In this document: one piece after another, positions 1-5,096 of the stretch
Numbering within the stretch: the first letter of the stretch is position 1
Layout of the letters: the number at the start of each line of letters is the position of its first letter
Assembly: GCA_937880585.1 (NCBI GenBank)
Contig: CALFMR010000054.1
Span: forward strand, 1 to 6,891
DNA length: 6,891 nt
Direction of reading: 5' to 3'
Source of the DNA: an uncultured Acidobacteriota bacterium
Lineage (GTDB): Bacteria; Acidobacteriota; Vicinamibacteria; Vicinamibacterales; SCN-69-37
The notes under the pieces: model-generated
What the model was told of the DNA's origin: nothing
Databases searched by the model: none
The model's input: only the letters and a program-made list of their open reading frames with translations
Position numbers and translations under genes: made by a program

Positions 1-243
1 GGCATGTGGCTCGAACGGTTCGTCATCATCGTCACCAGCCTGAACCGCGACTTCCTGCCCTCGTCGTGGGAGATGTATTACCCGACCAAGTGGGACTTCA
101 TCACGCTGTTCGGCACGGTCGGGCTCTTCGTGACGCTCATGTTCCTGTTCGTCCGCGTGCTGCCGCTCATCTCCGTGTTCGAGATGCGCACGCTCGTCAC
201 GTCTGACAAGCCGGCGGCCGCGCCGCAGGTGGAGGGACACTGA
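1..243 (+). CDS. actC: ACIII membrane subunit ActC (NrfD-like), C-terminal end only
   Basis: This is the last 80 codons of a gene that begins before the window; the frame is open from base 1, so the ATG at position 4 is an internal Met and not a start. The segment begins GMWLERFVIIVTSLNRDF and continues through FLPSSWEMYYPT, a signature I recognise from the C-terminal part of ActC, the NrfD/PsrC-like quinol-interacting subunit of alternative complex III. One transmembrane helix is visible at about codons 33-57 (WDFITLFGTVG to VLPLISVF), followed by a short polar tail rich in Ala and Pro. ActC normally has about ten helices, so most of the protein, including the likely quinol site, lies outside the window. 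The stop TGA shares its last base with the actD start, indicating tight coupling. The assignment rests on the motif plus the unmistakable actD-actE-actF genes that follow. Confidence 0.93.
   Translation, partial: GMWLERFVIIVTSLNRDFLPSSWEMYYPTKWDFITLFGTVGLFVTLMFLFVRVLPLISVFEMRTLVTSDKPAAAPQVEGH
231..236 (+). promoter_or_regulatory. Ribosome binding site of actD
   Basis: GGAGGG lies 6 bases before the ATG at 243, inside the final codons of actC. It is a strong Shine-Dalgarno match and supports the ATG at 243, which overlaps the actC stop by one base. Confidence 0.8.
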
Positions 244-788
244 TGGCCGACCAGCCCACCGCTTCGCTCTACGGGCTCGTCGCGGAATTCGACTCGGCGC
301 CCGAGCTCCTCGACGCCGCGCGCGAAGTGACGCGTGCCGGCTACCGGAAGACCGATGCCTTTTCGCCGTTCCCGGTACACGGGCTGGCCGAAGCGCTCGA
401 CTTCCACGATCGACGTCTGTCGCCCATCGTGCTGCTCGGCGGCATCTGCGGCCTGCTCTTCGGCTACGGCCTGGAGTACTACACGCAGGTCATCTCGTTC
501 CCCGAGAACATCGGCGGCCGGCCGTACCACGCCTGGGTCGCCTTCATTCCGCCGGCGTTCGAGACGACGATTCTGTTCGGCGCGTTCACGGCGGGGATCA
601 CGATGATGGTCTTGAACGGCCTGCCGAGTCCCTACCATCCGGTGTTCAACGCGCCGCGCTTCCGGTTCGCGAGCCAGGACAAGTTCTTCCTCGCGATCGA
701 GGCGGCCGATCCCAAGTTCAGCGAGGCCGAGACGCGCGCGTTCCTGACCGGACTCCATGCGCGCGAGGTGGTGGCCGTTGAGGAGTGA
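243..788 (+). CDS. actD: ACIII subunit ActD (DUF3341 family)
   Basis: This 181-residue protein is a membrane subunit of alternative complex III with no redox cofactor. It starts with the family-typical YGLVAEFDS segment (residues 10-18), a soluble N-terminal domain with the TDAFSPFPVHGL stretch (residues 38-49), then two transmembrane helices at about residues 60-80 and 100-122 separated by a loop containing a Pro-Glu-Asn segment. NGLPSPYHPVFN (residues 125-136) follows the second helix and is also typical of the family, before a soluble C-terminal tail. The length is normal for ActD. A strong Shine-Dalgarno supports the ATG, which overlaps the actC stop. In known ACIII structures ActD packs against the NrfD-like subunits; a structural or proton-path role is inferred for the family rather than shown here. 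Nothing about the gene looks damaged. Confidence 0.95.
   Translation: MADQPTASLYGLVAEFDSAPELLDAAREVTRAGYRKTDAFSPFPVHGLAEALDFHDRRLSPIVLLGGICGLLFGYGLEYYTQVISFPENIGGRPYHAWVAFIPPAFETTILFGAFTAGITMMVLNGLPSPYHPVFNAPRFRFASQDKFFLAIEAADPKFSEAETRAFLTGLHAREVVAVEE
780..785 (+). promoter_or_regulatory. Probable ribosome binding site of actE
   Basis: GAGGAG lies 10 bases upstream of the GTG at 796 and overlaps the last codons of actD. It is the best purine-rich site near the 5' end of actE and favours the GTG start. A competing site, GAGGTG at 765-770, sits 7 bases before an in-frame TTG at 778, so the choice is not closed. Confidence 0.55.
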
Positions 789-795
789 CCCGCAC

Positions 796-1461
796 GTGAC
801 GAGAACCGCAGACCGCGGCCAGGCGCGCCCGACGCGTCGAGCCGCGCGCACCTGGCCCCTGGCGGTCGGGCTGGCGTCGATCATCGCCGCCGGCGCGTGC
901 CGCCAGGACATGCACGACGCGCCGCGGTACGATCCGCTCGAGGCGAGCCCCGTGTTCGCCAACGGCGCCTCGGAACGCCCGCTCGTCGAGGGCACGGTCG
1001 CCCGCGACCACCTCGACGCCGACGAACTGCTCTACACCGGCAAGATCAACGGCCAGGTGGCCAACGTCTTCCCCTTCGCGATCACGGCCGCCGACATGGA
1101 CCGCGGGCAGCAGCGCTACAACATCTACTGCGCGCCCTGCCACGACCGGACCGGCAGCGGCAACGGCATGGTCGTCCAGCGCGGCTACCGCCAGGCGGCG
1201 TCGTACCACGTCGACCGGCTGCGCGAAGCGCCGGTCGGCTACTTCTTCGACGTGATCACCAACGGCTTCGGCAACATGCCGGACTACAAAGCGCAGATCC
1301 CGGTCGCCGATCGGTGGCGGATCATCGCCTACGTCCGGGCCCTCGAGCTGGCGCACAGCGCCACGGCCGCCGACGTGCCGGCCGACGAGATGAACAAGCT
1401 GAACAACCCGCCCGCGGCGGCGCCGGCGGCCGCGCCGAGTGAGAGCGGAGAGCCTCGATGA
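796..1461 (+). CDS. actE: ACIII monohaem cytochrome c subunit ActE (lipoprotein)
   Basis: ActE is the monohaem cytochrome c of alternative complex III and the likely exit point for electrons toward the oxidase. With the GTG start the product is 221 residues. The N-terminus has an arginine-rich region, a hydrophobic stretch (LAVGLASIIAAG) and then Cys35, which is the probable lipid-modified cysteine; the sequence just before it (AGA-C) is a loose lipobox. The CRQDMHD-PRY segment after the cysteine is family-typical. The haem site is CAPCH at residues 112-116, with Met161 in GFGNMPDY as the likely distal ligand. The C-terminal tail is rich in Ala and Pro. An in-frame ATG at 757 would give 234 residues but has no Shine-Dalgarno and overlaps actD by 32 bases; TTG 778 is a possible alternative. 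The gene ends in an ATGA overlap with actF. The family call is secure; only the start is uncertain. Confidence 0.93.
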   Translation: MTRTADRGQARPTRRAARTWPLAVGLASIIAAGACRQDMHDAPRYDPLEASPVFANGASERPLVEGTVARDHLDADELLYTGKINGQVANVFPFAITAADMDRGQQRYNIYCAPCHDRTGSGNGMVVQRGYRQAASYHVDRLREAPVGYFFDVITNGFGNMPDYKAQIPVADRWRIIAYVRALELAHSATAADVPADEMNKLNNPPAAAPAAAPSESGEPR

Positions 1462-2675
1462 CCTTCGACGAACAGACCGCAACGAACCTGCTGGGCGCCC
1501 GCCCCGTGCAGGAGATCGCGCGCGCGCGCTCGCGGTCGCTGCTCCTCGGTGTCGTGGGCCTCGTGTTCTGCGGCATCGGGCTGGCCGTGAAGGGCCAGAC
1601 GTTCTGGCAGTCCTATCTGATTGCCTTCTACTTCTGGAACGGCCTCACGATCGGATCGATGGCCGTCCTCATGGTCCATCACCTGTCGGGCGGCGGCTGG
1701 GGCATGGTCGCGCGGCGCATCTGGGAAGCCGCGACGCGCACGCTGCCGCTGAACGCGGTGCTCTTCCTCCCGATCTGGATGGCGCGGACGACGCTCTATC
1801 CGTGGATGCGGCCGGGCGCCACGTCCGACCCGGTCATCGCGGCGAAGACCCTGTACTTGAACGTCCCGTTCTTCACGCTGCGCGCCGTCGCGTACTTCGC
1901 CATCTGGGGCACGATCATCTACTTCCTCAACAAGTGGTCGCGCGAGCAGGACGAGAACCCGCCGATGCTGCCCGGGCCGCAGGATCGCCGTTTCCGCCTG
2001 CTGTCAGGCCCGTGCCTCGTGGTCTACGTGCTGACGATCACGTTCATGTCGGTCGATTGGGTGATGTCACTCGACCCGCACTGGTACTCGACGATCTACG
2101 GCATCATCACGCTGGGCGGCCAGGGGCTCTCGGCGCTGGCGTTCACGATCCTCGTGCTGTCGTTCCTCGCGAAGTTCCCGCCGATGTCCGAAGTGCTCGG
2201 CGCCGACCAGATTCACGACCTGGCAAAGCTCATGTTCGCGTTCGTGATGCTGTGGGCCTACTTCCAGGTCTCGCAGCTCATCATCGTCTGGTCGGGCAAC
2301 CTGCCGGAGGAAATCCCGTTCTACCTCGAGCGGCTTCAGGGCATCTGGGCGCCCATCAGCATCGTCGTGCTGCTCTGCGAGTTCGTCCTGCCCTTCCTGC
2401 TGCTCTTGTCGCGGAGCCTGAAGCGCAATCCGCAGCGCGTCAAGTGGGTGGCCCTGCTGCTCCTCGTCGCGCGCGCCATCGACGTCACGTGGATGATCGC
2501 GCCCGCGCCGGACTTCCATCGTACCGGTTCGACGCTGTCCTGGGTCGATTTCGCGGTCCTCATCGGCATGGGCGGCATCTGGCTCACCTACTTCTGGAGC
2601 AACCTGGCGGGCCGCGCGCTCGTCCCCGCCAAGGATCCGTACTTCAAGGAAGCACTGGCTCATGGCGGACACTAA
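1458..2675 (+). CDS. actF: ACIII membrane subunit ActF (NrfD-like)
   Basis: This 405-residue integral membrane protein is the second NrfD/PsrC-like subunit of alternative complex III, structurally related to ActC. About ten transmembrane helices can be drawn, at roughly residues 27-46, 51-73, 93-111, 138-158, 185-204, 212-238, 256-278, 298-318, 327-347 and 362-382. Recognisable family stretches are FYFWNGLTIGSMAV (57-70), MSVDWVMSLDPHWYSTIYG (197-215), YFQVSQLIIVWSGNLPEEIP (268-287) and TYFWSNL (377-383). It carries no haem-binding motif. The start ATG overlaps the actE stop as ATGA, with GGAG at 1447-1450 seven bases upstream. The end overlaps the next gene by 14 bases. In the family ActF is thought to take part in proton movement or structural pairing with ActC, whereas quinol binding is usually placed in ActC. 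The length is as expected and the gene looks intact. Confidence 0.95.
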   Translation: MTFDEQTATNLLGARPVQEIARARSRSLLLGVVGLVFCGIGLAVKGQTFWQSYLIAFYFWNGLTIGSMAVLMVHHLSGGGWGMVARRIWEAATRTLPLNAVLFLPIWMARTTLYPWMRPGATSDPVIAAKTLYLNVPFFTLRAVAYFAIWGTIIYFLNKWSREQDENPPMLPGPQDRRFRLLSGPCLVVYVLTITFMSVDWVMSLDPHWYSTIYGIITLGGQGLSALAFTILVLSFLAKFPPMSEVLGADQIHDLAKLMFAFVMLWAYFQVSQLIIVWSGNLPEEIPFYLERLQGIWAPISIVVLLCEFVLPFLLLLSRSLKRNPQRVKWVALLLLVARAIDVTWMIAPAPDFHRTGSTLSWVDFAVLIGMGGIWLTYFWSNLAGRALVPAKDPYFKEALAHGGH

Positions 2676-3111
2676 GCACTCCGCGGCGGCCGTCGAGGGC
2701 GACGGGCTGAACTACCGCGGCATCTTCTGGTTCCTCGTCATCCTGACCATCACCGGCCTGCTCTGCGAAGGCCTGGTCTGGGGGATGCTCGACCTGATGG
2801 AGTACCACTCGAAGCAGGTCGACGTCGCGCGAGCGCCGCTCGCGGCGCCGGTGACGACGCCCTCGCTCAAGGACGGGCACGTCGTCAGCGGCACGGCGAA
2901 TCCGCCCGCGCCCGGCCTGCTCGTGAACGAGCCGGAAGTGCTCAACGATTTTCGCGCGAAGGAGGACGGCATTCTGTCGTCCTACGCCATCGACCCGACC
3001 ACCGGTCGAATCCAGATCCCGATCGACCGCGCCAAGGCACTCGTGCTCCAGCGCGGCCTGCCGACACGGCCGTCCGCTTCGGCGCCCGGCGCGTCCGGGA
3101 CCGGGCAGTAA
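2662..3111 (+). CDS. Small single-pass membrane protein of ACIII-caa3 cluster, unknown function
   Basis: This 149-residue protein has one clear transmembrane helix (residues 20-43, IFWFLVILTITG to GLVWGML) after a short polar N-terminus. A Pro/Ala-rich linker (about 59-88) and a small C-terminal domain (about 90-134) follow, probably in the periplasm by the positive-inside tendency, though that is weak here. The C-terminal domain contains a Pro-Glu-x-x-L-x-x-F-R-A-x-E-D segment (91-102), Leu-x-x-Tyr (105-108) and then a G-R-I-x-I-P-I-D-R-A-K stretch (115-125) ending in RGLP (131-134). From memory, similar proteins with an IPIDRAM...RGLP motif are encoded next to ACIII/caa3 genes in several phyla, but I know no established function. 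It has no cysteine pair or haem motif; the single Cys35 lies within the helix. The gene overlaps actF by 14 bases, with AAGGA at 2646-2650. An accessory subunit or assembly factor is the most likely role, as inference only. Confidence 0.88.
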   Translation: MADTKHSAAAVEGDGLNYRGIFWFLVILTITGLLCEGLVWGMLDLMEYHSKQVDVARAPLAAPVTTPSLKDGHVVSGTANPPAPGLLVNEPEVLNDFRAKEDGILSSYAIDPTTGRIQIPIDRAKALVLQRGLPTRPSASAPGASGTGQ

Positions 3112-3122
3112 GGTCAGACCCG

Positions 3123-3159
3123 GCGCGGCAGGAGCCGCGACGGGAGGAGGCTGCCGCGC
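3123..3159 (+). repeat. Inverted repeat with two mutually exclusive stems
   Basis: GCGCGGCAG (3123-3131) pairs perfectly with CTGCCGCGC (3151-3159) across a 19-base loop. The same left arm can instead form a shorter hairpin: CGCGGC (3124-3129) with GCCGCG (3134-3139) around an AGGA loop. The two structures share bases and cannot coexist. The loop of the long form contains GGGAGGAGG. No run of T follows, so it does not look like an intrinsic terminator. Confidence 0.65.
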
Positions 3160-3175
3160 GGACGGAACGATCCGG

Positions 3176-3194
3176 CCGCGACCGGGCCTCGCGG
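3176..3194 (+). repeat. Short hairpin just upstream of the SCO ribosome binding site
   Basis: CCGCGA (3176-3181) pairs with TCGCGG (3189-3194) around a 7-base loop, ending about 8 bases before the AAGGA ribosome binding site of the SCO gene. In DNA this GC-rich, six-base stems occur by chance, so a function is uncertain. Confidence 0.4.
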
Positions 3195-3202
3195 GTGTGA
3201 GA

Positions 3203-3207
3203 AAGGA
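3203..3207 (+). promoter_or_regulatory. Ribosome binding site of the SCO gene
   Basis: AAGGA within GAAAGGAAG lies 8 bases before the ATG at 3216. It is an A-rich patch in an otherwise GC-rich gap and supports this start, which also gives a normal signal peptide. Confidence 0.75.
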
Positions 3208-3215
3208 AGACGTCG

Positions 3216-4109
3216 ATGCACGCCACGAATCGGACGGCGCACGTGCTGCGCCTGACGGGCCTTGCCGCGGTCATGACCGCCGCGGCCGTGGTGTCGGCCT
3301 ACGCCCAGGCGAAGCAGCCCATGGCGCCGGAAAGCGTGCCCTCGAGCGCGCCGCTTCCGATCCTGAAGGACGTCGGCATCGACCAGAAGCTGAACCAGCC
3401 CGTGCCGGTCGACGCGACGTTCGTCGACGAGACCGGACAGACGGTCCGGTTCGGCTCGTACTTCGCTGACGGCAAGCCGGTCGTGCTGCAGATGGCCTAT
3501 TACCGGTGCCCGATGCTGTGCACGGTCATCCAGAACGGGCTCGTCGGCGCGTTGAAGACGCTCGACGTCAATGCGGGCAAGGACTTCACGGTCGTCGTCG
3601 TGAGCATCGATCCGGGCGAGACGCCGCCCATGGCCGAGGACAAGCGCCAGGAGTTCATCGAGCGCTATCACCGGACCGGCGTCGGCGCGGGCATCCATTT
3701 CCTGACGGGCCGGCAGGAGTCCATCACGGCGCTGGCCTCGGCCGTCGGCTTCCGGTACACGTACGACCCGTCGATCGGCCAGTACGCGCATCCGGCGGCC
3801 GTGATGGTGCTCACGCCAGAGGCGCGCATCTCGCGGTACCTCTTCGGCGTCGAGTTCGCGCCGCGCGACCTGAAGTTCGCGCTGATGGAGGCGAGCGACA
3901 ACCGGATCGGGTCGGTGGTCGATCAGGCGCTGCTCTACTGCTACCACTACGACCCGGCGAGCGGGAAGTACGGCTTCGCGATCATGACCGTCATCCGGAT
4001 CGGCGCGATCCTGACGCTCCTCGCTCTCGGCACTTTCATCGTCATGAACCTGCGGCGCGATCGGCGGCAGGTCAGTGCGGTCGATCGGACCGCGACAGGT
4101 ACTCGCTAG
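3216..4109 (+). CDS. SCO1/SenC-family copper chaperone for cytochrome c oxidase, C-terminally anchored
   Basis: SCO proteins are periplasmic thioredoxin-fold proteins that bind copper and help build the CuA centre of oxidase subunit II. This 297-residue product has an N-terminal signal peptide (hydrophobic about residues 11-28, probable cleavage after AYA at 30). The copper-binding CxxxC is CPMLC at residues 98-102 within LQMAYYRCPMLC, and the third ligand is His192 in QYAHPAAVMVL. FTVVVVSIDPGET (124-136) is also family-typical. After the thioredoxin domain comes LLYCYHYDP (239-247), with Cys242 and His244, and then a transmembrane helix (about 254-278) and an arginine-rich tail on the inside. 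The C-terminal anchor differs from classical SCO1, which is held by an N-terminal helix. The gene sits directly before coxB, with TAG abutting ATG, which matches a role in CuA assembly. All copper ligands are present. Family call is very secure. Confidence 0.95.
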   Translation: MHATNRTAHVLRLTGLAAVMTAAAVVSAYAQAKQPMAPESVPSSAPLPILKDVGIDQKLNQPVPVDATFVDETGQTVRFGSYFADGKPVVLQMAYYRCPMLCTVIQNGLVGALKTLDVNAGKDFTVVVVSIDPGETPPMAEDKRQEFIERYHRTGVGAGIHFLTGRQESITALASAVGFRYTYDPSIGQYAHPAAVMVLTPEARISRYLFGVEFAPRDLKFALMEASDNRIGSVVDQALLYCYHYDPASGKYGFAIMTVIRIGAILTLLALGTFIVMNLRRDRRQVSAVDRTATGTR

Positions 4110-5063
4110 ATGTCCACTGCCTTTCATCTGCTGCCTCCGAGCGCTTCGTCGATCTCGACGGAGGTAGACCTCCTCTATCTGTTCCTCGTCGCGGTCAGCG
4201 CGTTCTTCGGCGTGCTCATCGCCGGGCTGGTCATCTTCTTCGCCGTCAAGTACGGGCGGAAGCATCCCGACGACGTCGGCGCGCCCATCCACGGGTCGCT
4301 CGTGCTCGAGCTGACCTGGACGATCATTCCCTTCGCCATCGCGATGGTGATGTTCGTCTGGGGCGCGGACCTGTTCTTCCGCCTGGCGCGCCCGCCGCGC
4401 GACTCGATGGAGGTGTTCGCCGTCGGCAAGCAGTGGATGTGGAAGGTGCAGCACCCGGAGGGCGTGCGCGAGATCAACACGCTGCACGTGCCCATCAACC
4501 GCAACGTGCGCGTCACGCTCGGCTCGGAGGACGTCATCCACGACTTCTACGTGCCGGCGTTCCGCGTGAAAATGGACGTCGTGCCGGGCAAGCTCTCGAC
4601 GCTCTGGTTCCGGGCGACCAAACCGGGCACCTACCACCTGTTCTGCGCCGAGTACTGCGGCACGAACCACTCGGCGATGATCGGCCAGGTCATCGCGATG
4701 GAGCCGCAGGACTACGAGACGTGGCTGAGCGGCGGCGCCTCGACGGCGTCGCCCGCCGTGGCCGGCGAGAAATTGTTCAACGACTTCGCGTGCAGCACGT
4801 GCCACAAGTCCGACGGCTCGGGCCGCGGACCGGTGCTCAACGGCGTGCCCGGCAGCACGGTGGCGCTCGCCGACGGGTCGACCGTCGTCGCCGACGACAA
4901 TTATCTGCACGAGTCGATCGTCATGTCGGTCGCCAAGGTCGTGCGGGGATATCAGCCGATCATGCCGGTGTTCCAGGGCCAGATCAGCGAGGAGCAGGTC
5001 ATGGAGCTCATCGCCTACATCAAGTCGCTGAAGGCGCCCGGGACGGCCCCGGCGGCCAAATGA
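4110..5063 (+). CDS. coxB: Cytochrome c oxidase subunit II with fused cytochrome c domain (caa3 type)
   Basis: This 317-residue subunit receives electrons and passes them to subunit I. Two transmembrane helices lie at about residues 20-46 and 64-90. The periplasmic cupredoxin domain begins with GKQWMWK (106-112), the aromatic patch through which electrons enter CuA. The CuA ligands are all visible: His144 in VIHDFYVPAF, then Cys179, Glu181, Cys183, His187 and Met190 in FCAEYCGTNHSAM. A class I cytochrome c domain is fused at the C-terminus, with CSTCH at 228-232 and Met285 in PIMP as the likely axial ligand, defining the caa3 type. There is no lipobox and no obvious cleavable signal; the first helix begins near residue 20. 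The ATG follows the SCO stop with no gap, and only a weak AGG-containing site precedes it, so re-initiation after the SCO gene is likely. Length and motifs are complete. Confidence 0.97.
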   Translation: MSTAFHLLPPSASSISTEVDLLYLFLVAVSAFFGVLIAGLVIFFAVKYGRKHPDDVGAPIHGSLVLELTWTIIPFAIAMVMFVWGADLFFRLARPPRDSMEVFAVGKQWMWKVQHPEGVREINTLHVPINRNVRVTLGSEDVIHDFYVPAFRVKMDVVPGKLSTLWFRATKPGTYHLFCAEYCGTNHSAMIGQVIAMEPQDYETWLSGGASTASPAVAGEKLFNDFACSTCHKSDGSGRGPVLNGVPGSTVALADGSTVVADDNYLHESIVMSVAKVVRGYQPIMPVFQGQISEEQVMELIAYIKSLKAPGTAPAAK

Positions 5064-5088
5064 CCTGCACGTTCATCCGGTGCCGTGT

Positions 5089-5094
5089 GGTGAT
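5089..5094 (+). promoter_or_regulatory. Atypical ribosome binding site of coxA
   Basis: GGTGAT ends only 2 bases before the coxA ATG. It has no GGAGG core but matches the downstream half of the full AGGAGGTGAT complement to the 16S rRNA 3' end. When aligned on that full complement, the spacing is normal. The preceding 33-base gap (5064-5096) holds nothing else recognisable. Confidence 0.45.
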
Positions 5095-5096
5095 TT

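Larger units (their letters stand above)
3112..3215 (+). other. Intergenic gap between ACIII part and oxidase part
   Basis: This 104-base stretch is the longest non-coding interval in the window and the only place where the tight gene packing is relaxed. It is very GC-rich, holds three inverted repeats (described separately) and ends in the Shine-Dalgarno of the SCO gene. I see no convincing -35/-10 pair and no T-tract after any hairpin. It may be an internal promoter, an mRNA processing point or a translation-control leader; the sequence does not decide. Confidence 0.6.

Noticed and set aside
4..243. A complete 79-residue gene starting at ATG 4
   Set aside because: The frame is open from base 1 and the residues match the interior and C-terminus of ActC, so the Met is internal to a gene cut by the window edge.
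1508..1521. Alternating GC run at the start of actF
   Set aside because: It encodes an Ala-Arg stretch in the actF N-terminus and is ordinary for DNA of this composition, not a functional repeat.
1439..2710. 423-codon plus-strand frame overlapping actF
   Set aside because: It covers actF in another frame and gives an Arg/Ala/Pro-rich sequence without membrane helices, whereas the actF frame gives a ten-helix protein with family motifs.
3123..3159. Intrinsic transcription terminator after the small protein gene
   Set aside because: The stem is strong, but no T-rich run follows it, and the downstream oxidase genes fit the same transcription unit.
3114..4910. 598-codon open frame on the minus strand
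   Set aside because: It lies opposite the SCO and coxB genes, is dominated by Arg, Asp, Glu, His and Val typical of the antisense of GC-rich coding DNA, and shows no domain. The plus-strand genes have complete, recognisable motifs.
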